A stretch of DNA of 64,000 bases from Didymodactylos carnosus (lineage: Eukaryota > Rotifera > Eurotatoria > Philodinida > Philodinidae): the NCBI GenBank assembly GCA_905250885.1, contig CAJNOQ010000048.1, positions 1 through 64,000 on the forward strand, given 5' to 3'. Below the pieces are notes generated by a model. That model made no database searches, was not told the origin of the DNA, and worked only from the letters and a program-made list of their open reading frames with translations. Below are positions 50,937-62,526 of this stretch, one piece after another. The position numbers and the translations under genes are program-made. Position 1 is the first letter of the stretch, and each line of letters starts with the position of its first letter.

Positions 50937-52802
50937 TATCTAGAAGAAAAAATAGTGAAATTACATTATGTGAGCTGACGAGCACATCAGTGTTTCTAAT
51001 GATTGATGATACATGTGAAAATAGAGTTTTTACCAAGATTCTCAGTTTTTCTCTTATTCCTGTATATAGTGTGTTTTACTTCCGCATTATGACACGTATC
51101 ACCGGTACATCTTTCTCAATCGGAAAAAAATAAAATTTGTTTTAAACTAGTTTCTTTTAATACTTGTCTGCTAAAGTGGTAATATGCAAAGAATAAATTA
51201 AGATTTTCGACAGAAAGATATCAAACCTATGAATCTATTCTCTTATACAGTATTCTCTTCCTAATGAATGTACTTGATTACTTGTCGAGTACGTAGTAAG
51301 TACTTGAACAAGAACTTGCAAGTGTTTTAATTCTCAATTTGTTATCTAAGTACTCACTAAGTATTGTCACTTGATTCGTTTCACTCAAGTACATGGATAA
51401 GTCAATCACTCTTTTCTTTTGTATTCACCAGTTGTATAGAAACATCACAACATCAATCAGTATAAACTTAGAAAATAAATTTTGATATTTCTACTGAGTT
51501 GAACAAACTTAGTATTCATGCATGCGTCTGCTCTACAAAAGTAGATTATAGCTGTAGACAAACAAATAGAACAAGTACGTGGCTGAAGTTTTTCAAGTAA
51601 ATCACTTGCATTGTGTGGCCAAGCGCTTGGACAAATACGTATAAATAAATTTGCACATGAAACAAAAAGCCAAGTACCGGCTTCATTACACAGGCGAAGT
51701 ACTTGGACACAAGTACATTCGGTAGAGCTTTACTTTGCTCATTAGGTCTGGTTAGATGTCTGTTATTCTTATTTTTATTTGAAACAAATATCTTAGATCT
51801 TGTTTCTGTTTTGTTCATATCCTAAAAACATAATATAACTGAATGGAGTTGATTTATAGAACTGAGATTGTAGACAGTAGGTTGAAGACTGTCTTCGGAA
51901 AAAAGTAGCTGTACATCCACCTTGCGTTTTAGAGCAAAATGGAAAATTCTATGATGCTTTCAATTCTTAACGAACAATTAGTAAATGAAGCTGTAATGAA
52001 GCCATAATTTCACGAAGCTGACAGACAGACTTTCCGCGTTGAAAAGCCGATGTTACATACTTCACGACCCTTACTCAATGATGCAACGAACTTTTGAATG
52101 TGATTCAGCGAACAGTAGATGAAAAAGCCACGGACCTTTTTTTTAAATTTACAGTGTATTACAGTTTATCCTCTCTAATACAGCAGTGGACAATCTAGAG
52201 ACCAATCGAAGCAGAACAAAAGACGTATCAGAAAATATAAAATAAATGAATGTAAAAAAGCTCCTTTACTTGTTTTGTTCTGTATATCTCGGAAGATCTA
52301 CTGTCAGCAAAGCTAGTATAACAAAAAAAAAATTGTAGCTCTTCTCTGTGTCACACATAATTGGTTGCTCGTTCTTTCCTTGAAGCTCCGATGTGTCAGA
52401 AGCCTTACACTCTACTCTGCTCATCCTGGTCAATTTTACTCGTTGATTTTAGCATTATTGCTGGCTCTATCTTTTGATTAACTGGTTCCTATTTAATGAA
52501 AACTTTTCCCTTTTTTGAGAGGCGCAACAATCACAGCATTCAATGCTACGTCACGTATAAAGTTTCTTTCCTACAGGTTCGTACCAAAAGGTAAGGTTGC
52601 TCATCTGCTGTTTCAAGTGTAATAGAATTAGCTATAGTTTCATGCTACAAATTTTCGTCTATTGTATTATTTTTAATTTTAGATCTGATATGTTGTTCCT
52701 TACTTCTTCTCTAGTTAAAATTTTCATTATGTTTTTTATCGTTCTATACTTATCGAATTCATCATCTTTTTTATTGTGAGAAGGATTCCACACACAAAAA
52801 AG
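50937..52802. promoter_or_regulatory. Shared divergent promoter region TIF1/SETDB
   Basis: The start codons of two divergently transcribed chromatin genes bound this 1.87-kb region, so both promoters and any 5' UTR exons must lie here or beyond. It contains the second 339-bp inverted copy (51270-51608), then more AAGTACTTG-type words up to about 51730. No TATA box can be assigned with confidence in this A+T-rich DNA, and no further gene was seen. Confidence 0.5.
51270..51608 (-). repeat. 339-bp repeat, copy 2
   Basis: Reverse complement of 38848-39186 with a single base difference. Outside the shared 339 bases the flanks differ, except that both continue with CAAGTACTTG-like words. No target duplication or terminal inverted repeat is obvious. 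Confidence 0.9.
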
Positions 52803-55800
52803 ATGCCGGTAGCTGTTGATGTCGGACAACGTTTGTTTGTTTACAGTCCACATCGTTTATGGACCGTGGCATATTTTGTCAAAGTAATAATAACAGAAAC
52901 AAATTTACAAATTGTGGTAAGCAGCAAATGAGTTTTTCAGTTTATTATTAGTAAAATCTATTGCAAAAGATAGCAAGCATCAGTTGGAAATACCTTCGAC
53001 TGTTTTGCATAGTCAAATTTTATTCTTCGTGGCTCAATTAAATGTTATCAACTTTTCAAATGGATCATCCTAAATGAGTTTACTTATATGTCTATTAAAG
53101 ATTCACACGAATGAATAACATTTTTAGCGTTACACAGTGCAGGTGTGATAATGTAAATTTATCTCTAGACTAGCTGTTTTATTTCCTTATATTCTCTGTC
53201 ATTTCAGACTTGTCGTCTTGCACATTGCTCTCATTCACAAACATCTGGCGAACATTTACGTTATTCACCTCACAATGTTGCCATCGCTGATCGTATTGCT
53301 GAACATCAATTGAATGTTGGCTCACGTATATTGTGTATACCGTCAAATAGTTCACATATTGGTTTATCATGTAAAAAAATTGAAAAACCTCAACGTGGCA
53401 TGATCGCTGAATTAGCAACCGAATCAAATTCAAATCGCTTTTTGATATTTGTTGATATTGGTGAACCATATTACATTCAATGTCATTCGATTCGTTTATT
53501 ATTAGAACCTCTATCAAATTATCTATCAAAAGTTGATCAAGGAACAAAACAATATATAGAAAATTATGTTTTAACCTATCCGAAACGTCGTCTTATAGGT
53601 AAACATGATCTAAAGTATATTTTTGCAACTGAAAAACAATAAAGTTGGTAACTTTATTTGAACTTTGAGACTTTTCTCATTTGTACTCATTTCAGTCGCT
53701 TTTTCTTTTTATATTGAAGATATTGGAGTCAAATCTCATATAACAATTGAACATAATGGTCAATGGTTAGAAGCAATTGTATCTAAATGTGATTGTACAT
53801 TAATTCGTGTATACATTCCATCATTGAATGAACTAGAGTGGTTGTATCGAGGCTCTTTGCGTTTACAACCATTATTTAATTTATTAACAACATCAGTAAA
53901 TGATGATGAACCAACTTCTAAACGCTTTGCAATTGATTTAGAACAACAACAAGAACATCGGTGTACAAATTCTTGTGAAAAAGGTTTATCAATAACGCGA
54001 AAATGTAATTTTTTAATGATTCCATTAAACTATGGTTGGAAACGGCAAGTACGAAATGATTTAGGCACAATTGTTTATATATCACCGTGTGGACAACCAT
54101 TTACAGATCGAGAACGTTTACATTTATATCTGATACAAATCAATTCATGCTTAACAATGAATTTATTTTCATTTGAAATGGACTGTCGAGCAACACAAAA
54201 ATATAACTTACTTAATCCACCTATTATCGGTAAATCAGATGAAATACTATAGAAATAAAAGACGGATCTATAACTTATTGTAGTTACTTAAAACAACTTT
54301 TGTTCGATTATTTTACTTTATATTTTATGTTATAGATATCATGGATTATTCGAATGAATTAGAAAAATTACCTTTATCATTAGTAAATGAAATTAATAAT
54401 GAATTACCAACAAAATTTGACTATATTTGTACAAGAATATCATCAAAAGATGAAATACCCATAAATGAATTAAAAGATTATATAGAAGGATGTACATGTA
54501 CAGATGGTTGTTTGGAAACTGATAAATGTGCATGTTGGCAACGAACATTCAATTCTATTATTAAATCTTATTATTATGAAGATTTAATTACAAACCTGAA
54601 AGAGTTATTTATGAAGAATAAAATTATTAATGACAATGATGAGAATGATGAAGAAAATATGAAAATATTTTTGTATAAACAATTATCAAAACAAAATTTA
54701 GGCTATAAACATGGAAGATTATTAGATAAAATTCACTCAGGTAAAGTTAGTTTATTTTTAGCTAACCCTTTATCGCCGGATGTCCACACCCGTGGACATT
54801 GATAAAATCGATATACAAAAATAACGCAGCGTCATATCAGAACCCAATTTTGTTCCAATCTTAGAGACTTCATAAGCTCTCGATTCGTAAAAAATAAATT
54901 TTTTCTATGGATCTTGACTGAGATAATTAACTTCTGAAATTAAAGAGTTTCAAATTTTTCAATTTTTTTTAAAAGCTTTTTTCATAGATTTAGCAATACA
55001 AGGATTTTAGATATAATGGTAGATAACTATTGCTACAAGGATACTTTCTACAATTACACAAGAAAAGAAATTTGAGAAGCACATTGATTTGAAGAGCACA
55101 TTGAATTGCACAGAAAAAACTTAATCTCTCAATTTCGGAACACATTTTTTCAGTTAAAAAAAATTTAAATATCGATTTTTCAAAAATAGGTGAAAATAGG
55201 CAAAATTTTGAATAAAATTCAACCATTCATTCTATTTTTAAAATTCTAAAATAATTTTTTTCTTACTCTCCATCAAAAACTCGGTCTAGAAAACGGATTT
55301 TGGAAATTTTAAAACGCAAATTGACCTCGAGAACCGTTGAAGACCAGCAGGATAGTAAAAGGTCCTCTAGCTAAACTTGCAAGCCTATCTAGTCCTAGGA
55401 TTTGGAAGACAAAATTCTCTTTCATACTTCATTCTCACTTATATACTTTTGAGAAAAGAAGAATGTACCGATTTTGAAAAATTTTATTTGGCGGTCGAAA
55501 AATTCAATTATTATGAATTCAGTGTGAAAAACTGTGAAATAGGACCTGTACTTTGTCCTTTTCTCGATCAAAATTCAACATTTTGACAAAAACAAAGTCA
55601 TATTCAGATTCAGGGTCAAGAACTGAGTCGAATGACATGGGTGCCAGGAGTTTTGAATGACCTCGAAGTTTTTCAGTTTTTTCAAAAAGCCAAAACCAAA
55701 ATTTTCACTCAAACTCAAAATATTTCCCAAAACACTGAGACCTATGTCATTCGATCCACTTTTTGATTCTGATTCCGAATATGACGTTGTTTTTCAAAAT

Positions 55801-56867
55801 GTTGAATTTTGACAGAGCAAGTTCGGACAACACAACGAAAAAAATTGCGTTTTTCATGTTGTTGCGGACGTTCTATATTCTGTCACCTAGGCAACTTCAT
55901 TTTATTTTAAGTATGGAATGGGCATATGTGCACTCAAAAGCTCCACTTTAGCAATCACCTTTTCTGGATCTTCGAAAAAAACCCTCTGAGGGTAAAGGGT
56001 TAACTAAAACTTTTATTTATTACTCAAATTATTGTATTTGTTATAGGAATATTTGAATGTAATGAAAAATGTAAATGCGATTATCGTTGTACAAATCGTT
56101 GTGTTCAATATGGTTTGAATACGTTATTACAAATCTATCGTACACACGAGAAAGGATGGGGTGTTCGAACATTATATGATCTACCAATGGGAACATTTTT
56201 GAGTTTTTATGCTGGTGAAATATTAAATGATGATGATGCAAATAAACGTGGAATCGAATTAAATGATATTTATTTTACAGCACTTGACTTTGTTAATGCA
56301 CTTCATCCACCGCAATTGAATAAATTAAGTATGATTAATGGAAGCGGTGAGTTTTGAAGAAGAAAGGAAAAAGTCAGCAAGTGTGTTTCAAACAGTTGTT
56401 TAACTTTAACATATCTCGTATTCTTTTCAGATCATGTACTAGCTGCGTCAACAACTACAAGTGTAAATATGACATCATCGGACAACGAAATACAGACGAA
56501 TCCTATCGTTGCTTCTGATGGCAGTGAAACATGCAAGACAATAACAACAAGTGAAAAGTCCATCGATATTCATGATTTATTACAGTCACATATAATCACT
56601 GATTCTGATATTTATATTATGGATGCTAATTTAAAAGGAAATGTATCACGATTCTTTAATCATAGTTGTTCACCAAATGTTTTTGTTCAAAATGTCTTTA
56701 TTGAAACATATGATGTTCGTTTTCCATGGGTAGCCTTTTTTACATCAACAAATATAAAAGCTGGTACAGAATTATGTTGGGATTATCAATATGAAGTAGG
56801 CTCAGTTGAAGATAGAATATTAAAATGTCAATGTGGCACAACAAGTTGTCGAAATAGACTTTTATAG
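52803..56867 (+). CDS. SETDB1: SETDB-type histone H3K9 methyltransferase
   Basis: Trimethylates H3K9 to build heterochromatin. Six exons, 52803-52916, 53208-53598, 53720-54229, 54336-54740, 56047-56346 and 56431-56867, encode 718 residues in one frame. Order: tandem Tudor region (40-235; [40 protein letters not shown]), a methyl-CpG-binding-type domain (265-330; [19 protein letters not shown]), Cys-rich pre-SET (CTCTDGC...[19 protein letters not shown]), and a SET domain (500-716) with GWGVRTL, NHSCSPN and [11 protein letters not shown], then post-[16 protein letters not shown]. The MBD and the split SET domain identify SETDB rather than SUV39 or G9a. The SET insertion is only about 75 residues against several hundred in human SETDB1, and the N-terminus is short; an upstream exon is possible. 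Intron 4 carries a transposon-like insertion. Confidence 0.95.
54756..56009. mobile_element. piggyBac-like non-autonomous element in SETDB intron 4
   Basis: The ends are inverted copies over 19 bases with two differences: TTTTAGCTAACCCTTTATC on the left and TTTTAGTTAACCCTTTACC reversed on the right. If the element proper starts at CCCTTTA, the preceding CTAA and TTAA fit a piggyBac target site with one change, but similarity continues outside it, which weakens that reading. Inside is a second hairpin (about 55575-55650 with 55738-55812, TCAAAATTCAACATTTTGA...). No transposase. It accounts for nearly all of a 1.3-kb intron. Confidence 0.5.
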
Positions 56868-58229
56868 TTTTATTACATTAGATATTTTTTCTTTTTAAAG
56901 CTAGAATTGTTAATATTTTTCTTCTCTTTCATGATATTCATGACTAAGTTTTGTAAAAATATTCTACATTAATCATATTTATTTTCATTATTTTTTCTTG
57001 TCAGTTATCTATTCTTTTATATTTGATTATTATCCATAACGATAAAAGAGAAAACATGTGTTTGAACTTGTTTTTGTAATGTTTTTATAATTAGAAGAAA
57101 AAAAATTTTATTAACAGTTTAATAGAAAACGAATGAATGTATATCTTTGTTTATGAACAATCATCTTGTTTCAATTCTCTAATATTGCAAGTTATTTTAT
57201 TTTCAGTGTCTTCACTAGAAAGTGCTTCCCGTGCACTGTAATAATTTTCAACAAAAGTAGTCAAAAAAAGATTTTGTCAGTATAGCAAAAATACTCTGAT
57301 ACGTACCAAACATTTCACATAATGATCCGGTCCGTAGCCGAGGATTTTGCTAGGGGGGGGAGCACTATAGATGTAAATCGATACATCGGTTTTCTTCCAT
57401 TTTGTTTATTTTTATTGTATCGGTTCAGATTCCGATACACCCGTCTATACGGTAGAGATCGGTCCAGAAAACTAGCAGGACACAAAAGGGTCTGTACACC
57501 GGTTTGAAGGTGAGCTATGCATATCATTACTCACAGCGTCAGAATTTGACAATTACTCTGTGTACACAGGTTACAAGCCATCATGAAAATTTTTCTTTAA
57601 TCGGAGTTTACAGCGAAGCAAAATCCCAAGGAATGTACCTTGACACAATCGACATTCCCCGTGGTTACGAGCCTGATAATGATGATTTTTCAATAATTTT
57701 CAATTCTCAAAATACATACCTCATAATTATAATAAAATAAATTAAAATGGATCATTCAGCTACAATAAATACAGTTTCCTGATAATGATAGTGAACAATT
57801 TCCCCAAACGGACGTTATCATTCTTTTATAAGAAATTTAAACAGAACATATAGTTATTTTTTCTCTACTAAAACTATTACATTATTGACAAGATAGATAG
57901 ATTTCTGTTGTATGATGATTCTTTCCATCTAATCAAAGTTTGAAAATTATTTTGGATAGATCATCATGGAACTTGAAGCGTACATGAGAATCACTGTTCC
58001 ATAAGATGATCACTTTTTCTTGAAAAATAACACGATTTAACTTATATTTACACTATAATTTAAGAAATTTAAGTTTGTTTATAGCTCATTGAAAGAAGAA
58101 GCTCATTGTTTGTATGAGCAATAGTAATTAAACTGTTCTATTTTTTTACAATTTCTTTTTTTATCGCTTACAATAAGACTTATTTAAAAAATAAAATAAA
58201 ATAAATAAGTAGATAGACAACAAAAAGAT
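56868..58229. other. Convergent intergenic region SETDB/GPCR
   Basis: A+T-rich. At 57340-57500 a less A+T-rich patch includes a run of eight G and repeated CGGT/ACCG words (ATCGGTTCAGATTCCGATAC), possibly the remains of an element. No conserved frame was recognised. Confidence 0.5.
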
Positions 58230-59708
58230 TTATAAATCTGTAAATTCGATTCCTTTTTTATAATTCGTTACTAATATTGGCTTTTCATCATTTACTTCAT
58301 CACTAAATAGTACACGATGTTTTGGTGTTGATGATTTTTTATTTTGATCATAATATATCACAGTTGAAGATTTTGGATGAATCGAATTATTTGTATCAAT
58401 ATCATTTTCATCTGATAGAAAATGTGCATGTCTGACTGAAGTATGTTGTTCATGATTGGCATTATCATTTGTTCCATATTTTACATTTTTATATGAATTA
58501 ATATTTGGTGAAGGTGGTGCAATACTACCACCCGGTCCACCTCCATTATGACCAAGTGGAACCAATTGTGTATTATCACTATCGGACCAAGAAGGATATA
58601 ATAATTTTTTGAATGCATCACGAAATGCACGTGACATTCGACAATAAATAAAAAAATTAATAGGATACGATAATAAAACACAAAAATTTAAAATTTGTGC
58701 TGCTAGAGATAAACGATCGTGACCCTGTATAGGTACAAAATCAAGTATGGCAGTAAGAATTATCTGAATAGCATTCGGTATTTCAACTAATAAAAATAGA
58801 GTAACAACAATAATCTTAAAAAAAATAAAATAAAAACAAAAAATAAAATATTATGAATTATTTTTATTATTTTAAAAAATTTAACTTACTAGCATAAGTG
58901 TAACACTTGTTTGCTCTTGTGTACGTGTTTCATAAGATCGACGTCGTATTAATTTTTCACGATGTTGTTTGGCTTTTTTCATTCTTACGATTAATATAGC
59001 ATTAAATATGACCAAAACTGTACAAGGACCAACATTGACAATAAGTGCTCGAAATAAAGAATAAAATGAAAAAAATATTTTATATTTTGGATCTTGTGAA
59101 CGATCAAAAACAATACAGGCTTGAAATATTTTATCAAATTTTTTTGATTTAACTTCTTTTGATGTAAATGTACCCTCTAAAAACATGGGTATTGTTAAAA
59201 TTAATGCAAATAAATTAATACAAGCAATAGCTTTTAATGCCATAGTTAATGTACAATATTGTTTGGCTTTTTCTGAATGACAAACATAGATATAACGTTG
59301 TATAGCTAATGCCACTGTAATCCATATTGAGCATGTATGAAAGATAAATGGTAAAATATCATGATTAATTCGATGAAACCAACAATAATTAAATGGTGGA
59401 TAATCATCACAATGACGAAATGTATAAACATATAATAATACTGGAAATGGAAATAATCCTGTTAATGTATCATATAAAGCAATGGCTAATAAAAGAATAT
59501 TTGTTGGTGAACGTAATTGTCGTTGTAATAGAACAACAGCTATTAATGAATTTAATATTGTTGAAATAATAATAATTAATGGAGCAATTGTACCTTGAAT
59601 AATGATATTTATTATAGACATACATCCATTAGAAGGATAATAATTTGGATTATCATTATCAGAAGAAGAAGATGATGAAGAAATTATTGTTGTTGTTGTT
59701 AAATTCAT
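58230..59708 (-). CDS. Rhodopsin-family neuropeptide-type GPCR
   Basis: A seven-transmembrane receptor of the plasma membrane. Two exons, 58890-59708 and 58230-58814, encode 467 residues. After a Ser/Asn-rich N-terminus come TM1 (IIISTILNSLIAVVLL), LRSPTN, TM2, a cysteine before TM3 (NYCWFHRI), TM3 ending ALAIQRYIYVC, TM4, a second loop with QACIVF, TM5, a basic third loop (QHREKLIRRRSYETR), TM6 (LIIVVTLFLLVEIP) and TM7 with YPINFFIYCRMSRAFR. SPTN in loop 1 and the TM7/helix-8 wording resemble sex-peptide (myoinhibitory peptide) receptors and the related FMRFamide/myosuppressin receptors. The usual DRY is QRY here, and NPxxY is YPINFFIY. The C-terminal tail is long and Ser/Asn-rich. The ligand cannot be read from sequence. 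Confidence 0.88.
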
Positions 59709-61073
59709 ATTGAATAATTATTTCCAATCATTATTTATACCATATTCTAGAACAAGAACAAACAAAAAAATAAAAAATAAAAAATCAATACTTTCTATCA
59801 ATAAAAAAAAAGAAAAGAAAACATAATATTTTTTTTTGAATTATATGAGACAAGAATATTCTATAGATATATTTCGTATATGTAAGAAATTTGTCAGACA
59901 AAAATTTCCATTAAAACTTTGTGTAAACAAAAATATTTCATAATAATCTAAATACTATAATATATTTCGCTTGATAGATTTTTTTCTTCTTCTTCTTATT
60001 CTTATTCTTCTTCTTCGTCTTCTCTATATTATGTAGTGTTAAAATAAAATTCTCAGGATGATAGACTGACTATATATGTGTGTAAATTGGATAAGGAAGA
60101 AAACAACTTCCGATTATGGATTAGTTTTAAAATCATCATGGATACGTTGTTTTTTCCCTTATGCGAGTATAGATATATACAGACACACATATTATTCATT
60201 AATAAAAATTAACATAAATTAAATATTAAAATTATATACACTAAAAAATATAATAAAATATATTTAAAAATAAAACAAAATATTTTTAGATAAAATTTTT
60301 AAAAATAAAAAAAAAAAATTTAAAATTTTATCATTAGATATTTAATATTAATTAGAAGTAAAAATAGATAAATTTAGACTTATATGTTAAAAAAAATATT
60401 AAGAAATTAAGAAGCTACTAGTTTTCTAGATTGATTAATTATATCAATTTTAGTAAAGCAATTGTCATTATTATGTAAATCATTGTAAAAATATCTTTGA
60501 TCAAGTATTCTATTAAAGTATTTTGAAAAATTTTCTTAGTTTTTTTTTCCAATTTTTTATTTTTTTTACTTACTTTTCCAACTTTTATTCATTTGATAAT
60601 TAATACACGGTCAAAAACATCAAATTCATTCAACTATTCTATTTGTTTAAATTAGTGCGTGTGTGTTTTTTATGAGATGATGTTTTTTTTTTTGTTTTTT
60701 TTTATCGACAGACATGCATATACAAAAAGAGAAAGAGCGTGAATGAAACTTCTTTATTCGAGGCTGAACAATTTCTTTCTCTCTCTCTCTCTCTCTATGT
60801 CTGTCTCCCTTTGTTTCTCTGTCTCTCTGTCTCTCTCTTTCTTTTTTAATTGACAAGGAGTATGCGGATAATTCAACAAATCGACACACATGGTTTGTGC
60901 TTTAGCATTAGCATTTTTAAATACATGCAATTACTTCTTTTTTTTAATTCCATTTAAACAAAGGATGGAGTTTTAAGGAGAAAGAAATCGAGATTTTATC
61001 AGTTTGAAATAAAAAACTAAATTATTCTTATAGAATTAAGTCTTTTTTTCATGAACATATACACTCACTCACA

Positions 61074-61119
<46 letters not shown>

Positions 61120-62022
61120 GACAGACATACATATATAAATATTATAGCCCATAGGAAGATTTTTTTTTAATAAAAAATGAGATCGTAATACAAAAATAAA
61201 TTTATCAAAAAATAAATTACATCATACAATTACCTCATTGAGTTATAGCTTAGTAATATCAAAAGTTAAAAAAAGAAAAAAAAATCGAGAGTTAATATTT
61301 TATTTTTAGAATAAAAAGTATTGACTGCATGTTTTCTTGTAATTAAAAGAGTAAGTGAAAAAATGAAGTATCGTGTCTAATGAGCGGATGGCTATCTGAA
61401 GTAGTTGTATATAAAATGCCATGAAAGTTATTAATATACTTGTACATCAGTTTCATCATTCACAAAACGCATTCTTGGTAGAAATTATCAACTACTTAAC
61501 CGTGTAATGTGGGAATAATTCCTCCGATAGTCGTTCGTTCTTTGGACAGGATGCTTCATTTTTTCACTCTCACTCCAATGTATCTCAGTTAAGAAATTGG
61601 TGAAGTCCATATTTTATAAAATGTATCGCAGTTGAGAAATGAATATTTTTGCAGAAATATTGGTATCTCAACCGAGATATTTGATTAAAATATGAATTGT
61701 ATCTCAGTTGAGTCCAAACCCTCTTTTTAAAGTGAAAAACAAGAATTCATGTGATGAATTGTTACATCTCTCTAATTTGTAACATAATCTTTTTTTATTT
61801 ACTTTATATCTACTATAGAAAGAAAATCTTAATTTTATTAGAAAATTTGAAGTTATTTTATGTCACGAAGGTATCTACACTTTAATTGCTCAATAAATTT
61901 ATTTATTTCCCGAAGAATAACAGTTGCCGACCATTTAACAAGACTGCTTTAGTTAAGTAGATTACTTTTCCTTGACACTAATAAAAAATATCTACTTAGA
62001 CTGACGAGAAAACATATTCAAT
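59709..62022. other. GPCR upstream region, microsatellites, no gene
   Basis: Extremely A+T-rich, with a TTC run near 59990-60020, a CT run at about 60778-60796 continuing as CTGTCTCTCT to 60840, and an (AC)n run at 61080-61115. The words ATCTCAGTTGAGA/TATCTCAACCGAGATA near 61580-61710 recur about four times. No coding frame seen. Confidence 0.5.
61080..61115. repeat. (AC)n microsatellite
   Basis: About eighteen AC units. Confidence 0.9.
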
Positions 62023-62526
62023 TGTCTGACGCCGTTCGATTCCATATTATGGCTACGGATAGATCTCTATGAGACTGAGAGAAACCTAAAAGGGTTCGTC
62101 CCCATGGCCTATTGATCAAGAGTTATGACCGTTTTACTGATTTTTCGACCCGTTCCTGGGTATTTAACGAAAAACCAAATTACGGAATTTCAACCTCGAA
62201 TTTTACCCATAGATAGATTTAATGACCCTTTGAATATCCTGAAAGTTTCGGCTAAAATGAATATTCTTTTCTCGAGATATTGAATTTTCAAAAAATAGTT
62301 GCTTCCCACAGACGGTCCAAGAAATTGAGTTCACATGACAATTCAATATCTCGAGAAAAACACATTCATTTTGGCTGAAACTTTCAGGATATTCTAACGG
62401 CCATTAAATGTATCTATCGGCAAAACTCGATGTTGAATTTCCGTAATTTGAGAACTCTTTTAGGTTTCTCTTAGTCTCATAGAGACCTACTCGCATTCAT
62501 AATATAGAGTCGAACGGTGTCGGACA
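62023..62526. repeat. Foldback element, about 230-bp arms
   Basis: Ends are TGTCTGACGCCGTTCGA and, reversed, TGTCCGACACCGTTCGA. The arms pair inward through AGAGAAACCTAAAAG, ATATCCTGAAAGTTTC and CTCGAGATATTGAATT to a loop near 62290-62335. Arms differ by a few per cent and by a 90-base segment near 62095-62180 that is shorter on the right. No coding capacity, no clear target duplication. Confidence 0.8.

Noticed and set aside
57340-57500. Patch with eight-G run as a transposon end
   Set aside because: No partner terminal repeat or target duplication could be found.
60647-60889. 80-codon Arg/Glu-rich frame
   Set aside because: Translation of a CT microsatellite on the minus strand.
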